Of a DNA stretch of 64,000 nt, positions 24,833-36,372 are shown one piece after another. The DNA is from Lanius collurio (Eukaryota; Chordata; Aves; Passeriformes; Laniidae): contig JACBWW010000092.1 in the NCBI GenBank assembly GCA_020086605.1, positions 659,618-723,617 of the forward strand. Reading direction: 5' to 3'. How positions within the stretch are numbered: position 1 is the stretch's first letter; the number at the start of each line of letters is the position of its first letter. Below the pieces are notes generated by a model, which did not search any database, was not told the origin of the DNA, and saw only the letters and a list, made by a program, of their open reading frames with translations. The translations under genes and the position numbers were made by a program.

Positions 24833-25245
24833 GAAAGGTTTGGGCTGGAAGGGACCTTAAGGATCACCCAGTGCCACCCCTGCCATGGCAGGGACACCTC
24901 CCACTGTCCCAGGCTGCTCCAAGCCCCAATGTCCAGCCTGGCCTTGGGCACTGCCAGGGATCCAGGGGCAGCCACAGCTGCTCTGGGCACCCTGTGCCAG
25001 GGCCTGCCCACCCTCCCAGGGAACAATTCCCAATTCCCAATATCCCATCCATCCCTGCCCTCTGGCACTGGGAAGCCATTCCCTGTGTCCTGTCCCTCCA
25101 GCCCTTGTCCCCAGTCCCTCTGCAGCTCTCCTGGAGCCCCTTCAGGCCCTGCAAGGGGCTCTGAGCTCTCCCTGGAGCCTTCCCTTCTCCAGGGGAACAT
25201 TCCCAGCTGTCCCAGCCTGGCTTCAGAGCAGAGGGGCTCCAGCCT
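24833..25245 (-). mobile_element. CR1 LINE copy
   Basis: Minus-strand CR1 beginning at AAAGGTTTGGGCTGGAAGGG and running through the ORF2 C-terminal region to a break at GGGGCTCCAGCC|TTTCAGG. It is a close relative of 12482-13015 and 47553-48062, probably a young copy. The 198-codon minus frame and the + frames over it are not genes. Confidence 0.92.
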
Positions 25246-26577
25246 TTCAGGTATTTATTAAAGTTTCAGATATTCCTGGGGTTCTGTTTGGGATAACGGG
25301 GCTGGCGTGGAGCTCAAGGCTTGTCCTTTCTGGCCACTTGGACTGTCTTTCCTTGCCTTTTCTGTTGCAAAGGGCTCACATCTTGTTTAACTTGGTCACT
25401 CAAATCTTCTTTTTATCAGAGTAAGAGGACTACAAAAGATTAAAATGGGTAAACTAGGCTAAGAAAAACAAGTCTGATTTGATTTGTTAGGAATTGGGAG
25501 CAGCGGATCATCCAGGTTTTTCATCCTGGCTGTCCTTTGGGAAGGCACAATAAAGCTCCAGTTCCACTGGAAGCTGCCATCAGGTCTGCAGTTGGGATGT
25601 TTGAGGTGCTGGTGCTCACATATTGTGATTTGGGGAAGGAATTACAATTTATTCCTGATTTTTGTACGGACTGAGAGACCCAGGTGTCTTCTGCAAAGCA
25701 GTCTGGGATTGTTCTCCAATGCTGGTTATGTCTTTGAGTCCTGAGAGCAGTGTCTGCTGTTTTTCTCGTGGTTTGATCCCTCCATCTGCCTTCTCCTTTA
25801 GCAAAAGCCTGAGCTGCTCCTGGCAGTGCTGGTGCCTCCAGTGACCCTTGGCTGTGAGGAGTGCAGGGGAGTCACATGGATGTAGCAGCTCATAACACCT
25901 TGTTTTATAGCACCAGCTCAATCCACTGTGATCTCCTGGAGCTGACAGGAGTGTCACATGTCTCCTAGAACTTAGGTAAGGGATGGAACTGTTCCTCAGG
26001 TGCCTTTTTGTTCACTGCCCTTAGATGGCAGATGCAGAGAGCTGTAGGTGCAGAGTCCTTTGTTGTCGAGGGCTGAGGCTCCTCTTGAGGGTGGGACTGG
26101 AAGAGGCTCCTGTGTCCCTGTTCAGGGTGGGACTGAAGAGGCTCCCTGTTCCTGAAGTGGCTGGAAGATGCTCCACTGCTGCAGGGGCTGGGCCCAGGCT
26201 CCCTGGGGCATTCCCAGGGCTGTGGCTGCCAGCCAAAACATCTTAAGTGTTGTCTGAAAGCCACTTGGAGAGAAGCCAAGGAAGATGGCTTATCTCCCCT
26301 GGGTGGGATGGAGGGGGGCCGTGCCCTGAGTGCCCCACGTGCCCGTGGCCTCAGTGGACCTGCAGAGGTCACGGGAGGTGGGGGTGTCACCTCCTCCTCA
26401 GGGAGAAACCGGACAGGGAAGGTGATGGAGGAATGGGAGAGCTCTGTGTTTTCCTTCCTGCACCTGCCAGTCTTGAGTGGGCTTTAATTTTCCTCTTTTC
26501 TACCTCAATTGGCTTGGACCAGTGTGGTCTGAAGGTCTGCCAGGCTCCTGGGATGTCTGGACTCGACCTCAGACTCC
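25246..26577. other. Unique non-coding stretch
   Basis: Apart from a small GC-rich tandem repeat (26089-26155) nothing is recognisable. Confidence 0.45.
26089..26155. repeat. Small imperfect tandem repeat
   Basis: Two units of about 35 and 32 bases starting GGGTGGGACTG(G)AAGAGGCTCC, with a weaker third trace following (GTGGCTGGAAGATGCTCC). Confidence 0.7.
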
Positions 26578-26710
26578 ATGGAATATCTCCAGTTGGAAGG
26601 GACCCTTAGGGATCATTGAGTCCAGTTCCCTGCTCCTCACAGGACCACCTAAAACTAAATCCCATGACTGAGAGTGTTCTCCAGGCACCCCTTGAACTCT
26701 GACAGGTCGT
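26578..26710 (-). mobile_element. Old CR1 3' fragment
   Basis: Minus-strand CR1-type terminus (GGAAGGGACCCTTAGGGATC, then ATTGAGTCCAGTTCCC) of a different subfamily from the dominant copies, eroded and short. Confidence 0.65.
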
Positions 26711-27401
26711 GTTGTACCTCCCAGCTTGTGTAAGGGGGTGACTTTGCTGTTAGGATTTCCCTCCTTTCATTGTCCAAACCTGGGAGTTGTGGTGGAAGCT
26801 GCCTCCTGCAGTCCCAGGGATCCCTGTACCACTCCAGTTTGTTGTTCTGTGCTTTCAGGACGTGGAAACCAACCAGGTGTTTCCCACAGGCTGCCCTGAG
26901 CAGTTAAAGTGCTTCCTGGAGTAATTTATCTGGGAATGTTTAATCCAGGCTCATTGAGTGTGTGGATGAATAAAGGCAGCTTCCTCCCCAACATCCTCTG
27001 GGAAGCTGGGAGAGCAGGCTGGAGGGAGGAGGCCTTGGTGGGAGCTGGGCACTGGCTGGGCCTGGTAGGATGAGCTGGCTGAGGAGTATCCTGGGTTCCT
27101 TACCTGAACCTGTCACCTCAGATTGTCCCTCAGTAATACCCGAGTTCTTTCTGCTAATTCCATTATGAGCTCCTCCAGCCAAGCACAGGGGAATGTTTGG
27201 TCATCCCTCTTAAACTGCAGACTCTGACCATGATTGTGGCACCTGGACCCTTCACTGGGTTCTTTTGTTGGTGCCACGTGTACAGGTGGGGAGAAAACCC
27301 TTCTGGAAATGTTACCTGCTGGATAAATTTGTGTTGTGTTGTATAGCAACTGTGACTGGGAAGAAACACCCACAAATCCACGTCTTTAGGGTCAGTTTTA
27401 T
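26711..27401. other. Unique spacer
   Basis: An 18-base microexon-like segment after GTGCTTTCAG at about 26859 was judged too weak to call. Nothing else was recognised. Confidence 0.45.
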
Positions 27402-27595
27402 TGGGTGGGGTGGCCCTGGCACAGGGTGCCCAGAGCAGCTGTGGCTGCCCCTGGATCTCTGGAAGTGTCAGGTTGGATGGGGCTTGGAGCAGCCTGGGAC
27501 AGTGGGAGATGTCCTTGCCCATGGCAGGGGGTGGGATGGGATGGGCTTTGAGGTCCCTCCCAACCCAAACCATTCAGGGATTTGAGGATTCTGTG
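27402..27595 (+). mobile_element. CR1 3' fragment
   Basis: Sense CR1 from the GGCACAGGGTGCCCAGAGCA block to the CCTCCCAACCCAAACCATTC terminus, with a small internal deletion near AAGTGTCAGGTTGG. Confidence 0.9.
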
Positions 27596-27673
27596 TTACT
27601 TTAGCACTTAAGGTTTTACTTTCTTCAAGTGATGTGGGAAGAACCCTTAATTAAAATCAAAAAAGGTGGTTGG

Positions 27674-27692
27674 TTTTTTTTTTTTTTTTTTT
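27674..27692. repeat. Poly-T run
   Basis: Nineteen consecutive T. It could be the A-tail of a minus-strand retroposed sequence, but no such body is recognisable beside it. Confidence 0.9.
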
Positions 27693-29903
27693 CAAAACTA
27701 CACTGAATCTTTATTTATCTCCTCTTTTTCCCCTTTTGGAAGGGAATTGCTGTGTCCAAGGGCACCTCAGTGTGGCACTGGATGCTGCAGCCGTACCTGT
27801 GATAAGAAAGTGAATCATTCTCTAAAGAAACCACCAGACCGTGCCTGATAACACCACAGGGACACCTGGAATGTCTTTTATTGCTCTTTTCTTTCATGAA
27901 ATCTCAGCTTTTGTTCTCTAAGCAAAGCCTTGTTTTCCAGCACCCTTGAATGTGGTTATTATCAGGAGCACGGAAATGTAAATACAATGGCGGTTGGGCT
28001 GCAGCAGCTCCTCCCTTCCTCCCCCTGCCTTCCTGCATGCACTTGGGAAGGGGGAAGCTGTTCTTCTGCCCTAATTCATTGCAGAAAGGACTGTTCTTCC
28101 CCCTGCTGCCACCCCACCAGATTTTAAAGAGACTGAAGAGACAAGTCTCTCCTTGAGACCAAGAACTGATACAAGGCCTCCATGCTGTGCCTCCTCTTGG
28201 CATTTTCCCATGCTCCTGCCTAGCAGCACATCCCACTTTTTAACCAGATAAGCCACACAGGCACTGTTCTGCTTTAACTAAGACTGCATTCTTCTGCTTG
28301 CAACATTTGAGCACATTTCCTGGAAGGAAAACTAAAAAACTTGGAGCCTTCACCAACCTGAGTCTCCCAGCCTTAAGTTTGCAGCTGTTTCTGAGAGTTG
28401 CTGCCCAAGTGTGGTTGTGCTGGGTGTAGCTGGTCACTAGGAGCTAATGTTGGTTGATCTCTCAGCCAGCAGGAATTTTGTCATTAAAACCAGGTCAGGA
28501 TAACAGAAAGGCTCCCATGTAGAATTTGTTCTTTTGCCTCACTGGGGGGGAGTTGTGCTCAGCTGTTGGATGTGAGTGGTCACTTGGCCTCACTCTGTGC
28601 CTGTCATCTGCTTTTTTTTACTGAGTCTGTCATGAGCTTTGCATGGCAGGAACAACTTTGTGGGCAGAGTTATTTCTCTTCATTTACCCAGGCCATTCTT
28701 GCCTAAGCTGCCACGGTGAATGCCATCAGTGTGCCTGCACCACACTCAGGCTGCTCCCTTGGCACTGCTGAGGAGTTCAGTGATGCTCTTCTGGCCCTGG
28801 GCCAGCTGTGGGGCTGAAGCAGATAAAGAAAAATCCCCGGGATCCTCTCTAAGAATAAACATGTGAGAGCAGGAGTGTCCCCCTGCCTGGGAGAATTAAT
28901 GGGGTGTGCTGGGAGGGAGCAACAGCAGCAGCTTAAGGGCTAGGATGGCATCCCTCTGGCTAAAGGGATGAGCTGCAAGGCCACAGGAGGGTCTGGCCTG
29001 GACCTTCAGCATTCCTCATGCTGAGGATGACGTGGTGCTCTCAGAGCATGCTGGATTTATCAATCAATAATCTGGTATGTCCCCTTTTGAAGGAGGTGGG
29101 AATGTTCCTGTGGACCCTGTGGTCCAGCAGAGGTCCCTCCAGATGAAATCCTGCTGAATGTGCCATTGAACAGGCACTTTTCTGTTTTCAGGCTCTTCTC
29201 TGTAGCTCTGTCTTTGATGTCCCTCTCCTGGGTAGCATGGCAGGTGCTGGACTGGTGCAGGAGTGTGGTGATGCTGCCTTGTGGCCCCTGGTCTGGCATG
29301 GGCACCAAGGGATGCTGAGCTAATTCATCTTCCCAGGAGTTCCCTCGCTGAGGGAGAAGGTCCCTCTCTGCACTAGCACTGGTGCTGGAGCTGTGAACTG
29401 CCCCCTGGCCCTCAGAGCATCCTGAGTTCTGCCCTGAGGAGGTTTGGGGTGACTCCCTGGGCCTTTCCCCACCTCACACCCTGTTCTGAAGCTCAGTTGT
29501 CATTCTCCTCATCCTTGGGAGCTCTTCCATTAGCCCCAGGAGTGCCCCTTTCCCGTGGATCACAGGCAGGCAGTTCTTGCTTCCCAAGCTTCCAAGAAAT
29601 CCTCTCCTGAGCTGTTGTAGGCACAGGGTTCAGCTCTGCCTGCAGAGGGGCCTGAGTGTGCTCAGCACTTTTAAAGCTAAAGGCTTCTACCTTGGTTTAA
29701 AAGGATTTCAGATTCTGCCTTTCTCACGTGTGTGTAGGCACAAATATCCCTGCTTAGAAGTAATTCCTATTAACGTGGAATGTGTTTAATCTCTGTTACA
29801 TCTCTTGTGGAGTTGCCCTGGGATGAACATTGAATTGCCAAAGGTAGTGCAAAAAGGCCCTTTCTGAGCGTGTTCCAGTGGCACACCAGTGTGCAAAGGC
29901 AGA

Positions 29904-30062
29904 CTGGGATATCCCAGAGCTGTCCTTAACAGGGTAAGGAACAGGGGGATCCCAAAGGTGTCCTTAACAGGGTAAGGAGAGTGAGGAACAGGGATATCCC
30001 AGAGCTGTTCTTAATTAAGGAACAGGGATATCTCAAAGCTGTATTTAACAGTCAGGAACAGG
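29904..30062. repeat. Imperfect tandem repeat, about four units of 35-46 bases
   Basis: Units share (A)ACAGGGATATCCCAGAGCTG followed by TCCTTAACAGGGTAAGG. The third and fourth units are diverged (TTCTTAATTAAGG, TATTTAACAGTCAGG). Non-coding minisatellite-like array. Confidence 0.8.
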
Positions 30063-30954
30063 CTGCACAGCTTGGAGCCTTCCAGGTGTGTTCTGCTCCC
30101 ACCCTAAAAGTGCTTAGGGACTTCAGTTCTCCATGAATTTCTGAGCACCCAAGTGGCTTCCACAGAAAAAGAGGGAGTTTTATTCCTGGCCTGAAAACCC
30201 CTGTGGATCAAGTGGGGAGGTGCTCATATGTGGAACATGTTTGTTCCATTTCCAGGTTCCTCTGGGGACATTTCTGGGAGTTTGCAAAAGCCACGATCCT
30301 CTGAGGCAGCTGATGAGTCCATGAAGTCCCTCACTCACTGTAGCCAAGATCTTGCAGAATTTGCAAATAGCTAAAACTCATTTCTTGGAATAGAAATGCT
30401 TTGTTTCATTCTTCCAAAGCTTTTGGACCTTCCAGTAGTGTTTGAAAGCTTTAAAACATTGCTTTCTCTTTACAAATCCCCTTAAAAAGCTTTGCCAGGT
30501 TTGCTGCACTCCTCTGGAACACCAGGCTGGTGCTGAGTTGTCATGAATGAAAACGATTCTCCACTCAACTTTCTCACATGGAAGCTTCCAGCCCTGCATC
30601 CTGATGGGCAGGTTCTGGTGCTCTGTAATTATGTTGTCAAGAGAAGGGCTCATTTTAATGGAAAGTGAAGGAGCTGCTGCAATCTGGTCACAGACACAAC
30701 CGGAATTACTCCGTGCAGGGGAAGGAGTGGAGCCAGCGTGGAAGTGCAGGGGCTGGAAGCAGAGATGGTGTGTCCTGGCTGCCAGAGGAGCTGCTTCTCT
30801 CTTCATGGCTGTGCCTGCTGCTCCCCATGACCTGGGATGGTTTATTTTCCTTGCCCAGCTTTTATCTTTTTAGTGCACTGGTGAAGGTGCTGGTTTGGGG
30901 CACTCAGAGTCAGTTTGCTGGCAGAGGATGGCATCCAGCCTGTCCTGTGGGCAT

Positions 30955-31022
30955 CACAATCATGGAATCATTGAGGCTGGAAAAGACCTCCAAGACTGAG
31001 TGCAGCCTGTGTCTGATGCCCA
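30955..31022 (-). mobile_element. Short CR1 tail
   Basis: Antisense CR1 terminus (AATCATGGAATCATTGAGGC then GGAAAAGACCTCCAAGACTG). Only about 70 bases are recognisable. Confidence 0.75.
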
Positions 31023-33399
31023 ACTTAATTTCAGAATCCATCCTCTCTGGCCTTGCTTTCCCTCCTGCACTCTCAGATGTGTGTATACACATATTTATAT
31101 ATTATTATATATACATAAAGCAAAACTTTGAGTTGATGAAGGCACGGAGGTCCTGCACAGTGGTACTCAAACTATAATTGGGCTGGACTAAACCTCTGCA
31201 TTTTTTTCTCTCAGCATGACTTGAACTCCTTCTCATCTCTGGGTTTGTCCTTGCAGTGTTTGTGCTGCACAGTTTTCATCCCGTCTTAGAAATTAACACC
31301 CAAATTCTCATGTGAGAACAAAATCCCATTATTCTGGGAGACATGTATGTAAGACAAACATGGAATAGGATGAATTTAGGGGAGCTGGCACGAGGGCTGA
31401 GGGACTGAGGTGAACCTTTGTGGTGAAACTTCTCCCATTTTGTGCACTTGTGTAATTTGCAGGCTGTGGCAGGGAGGTGATGTTGCAGGAAGAGGAAAGA
31501 GGAGGTAAAGATGAGAAGCGTTGGGCGATGCACTCTGTCAGTGATGTGCCATCCTTCCCTTGCTTCCAGGAGAAGGATCCCTCTGGGCAGAGCCAGGCAG
31601 CCCTTGGGTTGTGGCTTTGCTCTGGCAGGGTGGTGGGATCCGGGCTCCTCCCTGGGCTGGGTGCTATTAAAGGAAAGCAGCTGACGGGAGCAGCTGCTTG
31701 GGCTGGGGCTCAGCCCAGCATCCTCCAGAGAAAGTGCTTTGCAAACAGCCCTTTCCTACCCTGCCCCCACTTCTCCTTCCCTGTGCCAGGAGAAAAGAGG
31801 AGACTCTTTTCCCGTGATTGATGAAATTCTCCTTATTTGGTGCTGCCTCTCCCGGGAAGCAGCGCTCGAAATCCCCTCTGCTGCGGTGGTGGAAGCCAGC
31901 AGCCAGGCTGGGCTCTGGGGTGTTCAAAGCTGGAAAAGAACAGGTCATTTGGAAGCTACAACTTCCAGGTCTGGGCAGAAGGTGGGCAGAGTCTCTTCAT
32001 TCCTCAGATAAATATTTATGATTTTTGGAGTCCTTTTTAGGTCTCCTACTTCAGCTCTTGTAGGCCTGTGCACACCTCGACACTTGAAAGTCCCTCACAG
32101 TTATTATCTATGAACTCATCTTCCATGTGGCTGTTTTGAAGGCCAGCCAAGAGCATTAATCCACCTTCTAGAGTCCCTAATCCCTGCTGGGGCTTAGAGG
32201 AAAGTTATTCTTGTCCTCCCAGTGAAGCTGCTCTGGCAGAGCATCTCTCTCTGTAACTTAAGGCAAGTTTATTAATGTGACTTTTTATCGGCTTGGAAAG
32301 GGTACAGCTCTGGATGGAGCAATCCAACTTGGACAGTCTTACCCCGTCCTGCTGAGTGCTTAATGGCACTGAAATTGCCCAAAGGGAGGGAATTGGTGCA
32401 GGAGGTTGGTGTGCTCTTATCTCATCTCAGGCATAATTACCAGCAGGAAAATGCTCTTTGCAGGCATGAGTACACGAGTACGTGCCATGGATCTTTTTTG
32501 GGAATAGGTGCAGCTGAAGTGGAGTCAGGGCTGGAAATGGGCTGCTGGGGTGATTCTTTGCAGTTGTATCACTCTTCCTCTCCTCAGCCTGACATTCCTA
32601 AAGCCTCCCAGCTCTGGTTTTTGTCCAGTTGTGGCTGTGCTGGCGTCCGGCCCTCTCCCTATGTGAGCCTCCCCCTCCCCACCATCCCTCCTTACTCAAA
32701 GTCTGCTTTGGTTCCAGGAGCGCTTCTCTGAGTGCTCCGGGCTGCTTCAGGTGGGCTTCCTTCTGTTTGTTGTCCTTCCAGGGATTTGGACAGGTGAGGA
32801 GTTTGAACAAGTTTGCTTTCAGCTCCCTGTGTCAGTTTGGTGGCTTTGGGCAGCTCTGAGGATCAGTCTGGTGTCACAGGGAGGGTTTGGGAGGTGGCTC
32901 AGGGCGCTGGCATGGAGCTGTGCTGCCTCTCCAGCCCTCCCTGCCACAGGGAAATTGCAAAACACCCCTCAGGCTTTTGGACAAGTGCAGAGCAATCACA
33001 GTGTAATTCCCAGGAATGTGGTAGGGTTGCTCTCTTGGGTATCTGGAGTTTCTGTCTCCGAGTCCTCTGGGCAGAGCGTGGCTCTCCAAAGCCTGAGAGC
33101 AGCAGGAGTTGCCGTGGAGTGCCCTGATCAAACAGGCTCTGCTTTGTGCCAGGAGCTCCCAGCAGCTCCTTCTGGGAGCCCCTGCCTGGTGTTCCCCCCT
33201 TGGGAAGGACGGGTTCTGCAGAGCTGACATCCTCACCATGGGCTGAGGGGAACCTCAGGGAAGGCCAGAAGGGAACTGATGGAATACCTGCAGCTGAGAG
33301 TCTGAAATGAGAGCTTGGAGAGGTCTCAGTGCAGCTGAACTGAGATCAAACAGGGGGATCTGTGCCATGGAAATGCCCAGTTCAGAGGCCTGGCTGGGA
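31023..33399. other. Unique stretch with AT-rich patch
   Basis: An AT-dinucleotide-rich patch is at 31083-31117. Frames of 114-170 codons (30665-31177, 31477-31821, 32751-33227) are unsupported by splice sites or family resemblance. Confidence 0.45.
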
Positions 33400-33612
33400 G
33401 CTGCTGGGAGGGTGGGCAGGCCCTGGCACAGGGTGCCCAGAGCGGCTGTGGCTGCCCCTGGATCCCTGGCAGTGCCCAAGGCCAGGTTGGACATTGGGGC
33501 TGGGAGCAGCCTGGGACAGTGGGAGGTGTCCCTGCCATGGCAGGGGTGGCACTGGATGGGCTTTAGGATCCCTCCAACCCAAACCATTGTGGGATACCAT
33601 TCCATGATACCA
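33400..33612 (+). mobile_element. CR1 3' fragment
   Basis: Sense CR1 from GGGAGGGTGGGCAGGCCCTG to the terminus with CCAACCCAAACCATTGTGGG and a degenerate terminal repeat ATACCATTCCATGATACC. It is followed by a short GT run (about 33629-33640). Confidence 0.92.
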
Positions 33613-34632
33613 GGTGCCTGCACACTTGTGTGTGTGTGTTTAGACATGCTCAAACAGGAATTCTCCCTGGTTCTCTTGCATTTGGATATTCCTTCTGCCT
33701 TGGTCTTTGACAGAGATCTGGCTCCAGCTAATTACTTTTATTTTGCATAAGTGCAGAATGTATACTTTATTTTTTGAGCTGCTTATACTGAGTTGAAAAT
33801 GATGTTAATAAGGGACATGTTATATTCACGTTACTCGCCACTGCAATTCCTCAAAGTCCTCAACTACCAGTATTTATTTCTCTGTTCCCTTTCCTCTGCT
33901 CATGACATCCCTGGCCACAGTGAACCTTTTGTGTAGGGATCTGGAACCTTCCATAGTACCTGGGAATGATGGCAGTGGTCCTCTCCAGGCAGCTGTGCTG
34001 TGAGAGAGGGGAATGTTTAATGCAGTGGAATGTGCAGGGCAGTTCCCACCTGTGCAGGTGTTTCCAGCTGTGGTGTTTGGAAGGAAATGCTCTGTGGGAT
34101 GCATTGACAGCAAGATGGGAAGCAGCAGATGGCAGAGCCTTTGGCTGCTGTCAGGTTTTGGCCTGTGCTGGGATTACCAGAGACGTCTCTGTGGTGAGAT
34201 CGATTCCGGTGTGGAATTACAGCCAAGGTAAATGTTGGAGTGCCCCAGCTCCCTTGGGGACCCTGCTGCCTGGAAAGCTGGGGCACAGGTTGTGTTTGGA
34301 GTGAGCAGTGCAGAGCCTTGAACTCCTCTTGGAGGAGCTCACTGTAGGGGCAGGTGCAAAGCTGTGAGGCTGTGAGGGGCATCGATCCATCCTCGCTGGT
34401 GCAAGGCTGAATTCCTTGGAAAGCATCCTCCTGGAGCAGGATCTCTGCCCTGGAGCAGCTGTGTCATCGTGGGGCTGTTCCAGCTGTAAATGTGCTTTGT
34501 CCCTTCAGGGTTTGGGGTTGCCATAGTTCCTACCACAGTCTTGCAGCTCCAGTGCAGCTTTATGGGTGGTGAGAGCTTTTCCTTGGTGCAGTGCAGGGAT
34601 TGTGTGACATTCCTTGGATGCACTCTGCAGGT
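33613..34632. other. Unique spacer
   Basis: No gene or repeat recognised. Confidence 0.45.
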
Positions 34633-34725
34633 TCACGGAATCTTTAAGGTGGAAAAAGAGCCCTGAGGTCATCGAGTCTAACCTTTGACTGACACCCCCA
34701 TATCAACTAACCCTGTTGAACTCAA
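34633..34725 (-). mobile_element. Short diverged CR1 tail
   Basis: TCACGGAATCTTTAAGGTGG followed by ATCGAGTCTAACC is typical of antisense CR1 3' ends; the right boundary is unclear. Confidence 0.65.
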
Positions 34726-36039
34726 GCAGCCTGGAGTCATCCTGGTTGCTGTTGCCTCCCCTGGATGCCCTTCTGGTCCTGCACTTCCCTTTGAAGTGCC
34801 TTTATGTTAAAGGAAAAAAAAAGTGTTCCTTTTTTTGTTGAATCAAATACAGATAATTTTAGTGTTGGTGAATATAAAAAGAGCAGGTGGGAACTGCTGT
34901 AGTAAAGCTGTGAAATGCTGGCCTGGCAGCCTTCAGGCCACCTTCAGTTATGGCTTTTGAGCTGACAGTGAGCAGGAGCTCCACACGTGGAGAGAGGAAC
35001 TTGTTTTACAACTTGCCTCTGGCTACTGTGGGATTTCTGCCTGGTTATCCTTGGAGACTTTATCATTCCATGAAGTGTGAGCTCTCCAAGCCACGAGTGG
35101 CTGCAAGGCAGGAAGAAAATAGAAGTTGCCTCAAATCTCCAGAAATGGAGAGGATCTTTTTAACATTCCCAACGTGGCAGGAATGCTGGGAGACTGTCTG
35201 CTGCCTGGCTCTGCTAATTCACATGGCTTCTGAATAATTGATGATGGGGAAGGCACAGCTTGTTGGCTTTATCAGTGCTTTCCTCAGGGAAATGGAGCTG
35301 GTGAAAATGTTTCTGATTATGGAGCAGAAATCATCATTAAGGACTCGGATGCAGCAAGTTGGGTTTATTTGCAGTACTAATAACAGCAAAAATAATGCTT
35401 GAAGCAGAGAAATGGCTCATTCCCTAAGGAATGAAGCCCTACAAGTTGATGGATGCTCTTGGACATCCTGAATAAACCCCAGGATTATGGAAAGACTTAC
35501 AAGACATCATTAAGTGGGCAAACTGCGCTTTAAGCCATCGACTTTGAAACTTTAAAGTTTTAACTCAGAAAAGCTGAAGTATGTCCTGAAAAAAGAGCTG
35601 GCCCTGGCCAGCCAGAGCTCGGTTTGTCCCACTGACCTTCCCTGTCCCATCTCCACGGCCTCGCCGTGGCCGTTCCCGTTCTGCTCCGGCAGCTGCTCCT
35701 GGTTTATTGCAGAGCTGACATTCCCGTGGCAGGGAATTGTCACCCAGCCCCAGCATCTCCTGCACGTCCCTGGAGGAGCCTCAGGTGTCCCCACTCTTGG
35801 GAGGCCGGAGGGAGCAGCAGTCAGAGGCTGAGGGAGAGGTTGTTCCTGACCCGAGAGGAGGAAGCAGTCAGGGCCGAAGCTCTGCCTCGGCTTTGGGATC
35901 GCGTTGAGACTTCATTGAACCCGTCTGAAGGGAGAGCTTAAAACTTCCTGTTCATTGTCTGCTCTGTGGCCATAAAGGGATTGTGGAAGTGACTGGGACC
36001 TGCATGAAGCCTTCAGAGCTATTTCATGGTTGGAATCCT
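34726..36039. other. Unique stretch containing a CpG cluster
   Basis: The first kilobase is ordinary AT-rich DNA. From about 35628 to 35925 CpG dinucleotides become frequent; that cluster is listed separately. Confidence 0.45.
35628..35925. promoter_or_regulatory. CpG cluster, possible regulatory element or alternative promoter
   Basis: About 16 CpG sites in 300 bases by hand count, well above the surrounding DNA, with no recognisable repeat. It lies about 6.4 kb upstream of the first MAP4 coding exon. MAP4 is known to have more than one transcription start in mammals, so an alternative promoter is possible, but no first exon or TATA box is evident. Confidence 0.3.
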
Positions 36040-36372
36040 GGAATCCCACAATGGTTTGGGCTGGAAGGGACCTCAGAGCCCACCCAGTGCCACCCCTGCC
36101 ATGGCAGGGACACCTCCCACTGTCCCAGGTGCTCCAAGCTCCAATGTCCAGCCTGGCCTTGGGCACTGCCAGGGATCCAGGGGCAGCCACAGCTGCTCTG
36201 GGCACCCTGTGCCAGGGCCTGCCCACCCTCCCAGGGAACAATTCCTGCCCAAGATCCCATCCATCCCTGCCCTCTGGCACTGGGAAGCCATTCCCTGTGT
36301 CCTGTCCCTCCATGCCTTGTCCCCAGTCCCTCTCCAGCTCTCCTGGAGCTCCTTTAGGTCCTGGAAGGGGGA
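36040..36372 (-). mobile_element. CR1 LINE copy
   Basis: Minus-strand CR1 whose 3' end is at GGAATCCCACAATGGTTTGG, the same terminal variant as 12482. It is truncated near CTGGAAGGGGGAG. Frames of 123-150 codons across it are repeat-derived. Confidence 0.92.

Larger units (their letters stand above)
27596..30954. other. 3.4-kb CR1-free stretch
   Basis: Contains a T19 run (27674-27692) and a tandem repeat at 29904-30062. No gene, RNA or other element was recognised. Overlapping + and - frames around 30378-30873 are unsupported. Confidence 0.45.

Noticed and set aside
26860..26877. Possible 18-base microexon between GTGCTTTCAG and GTGTTT
   Set aside because: The donor is weak and an 18-base segment gives no statistical support.
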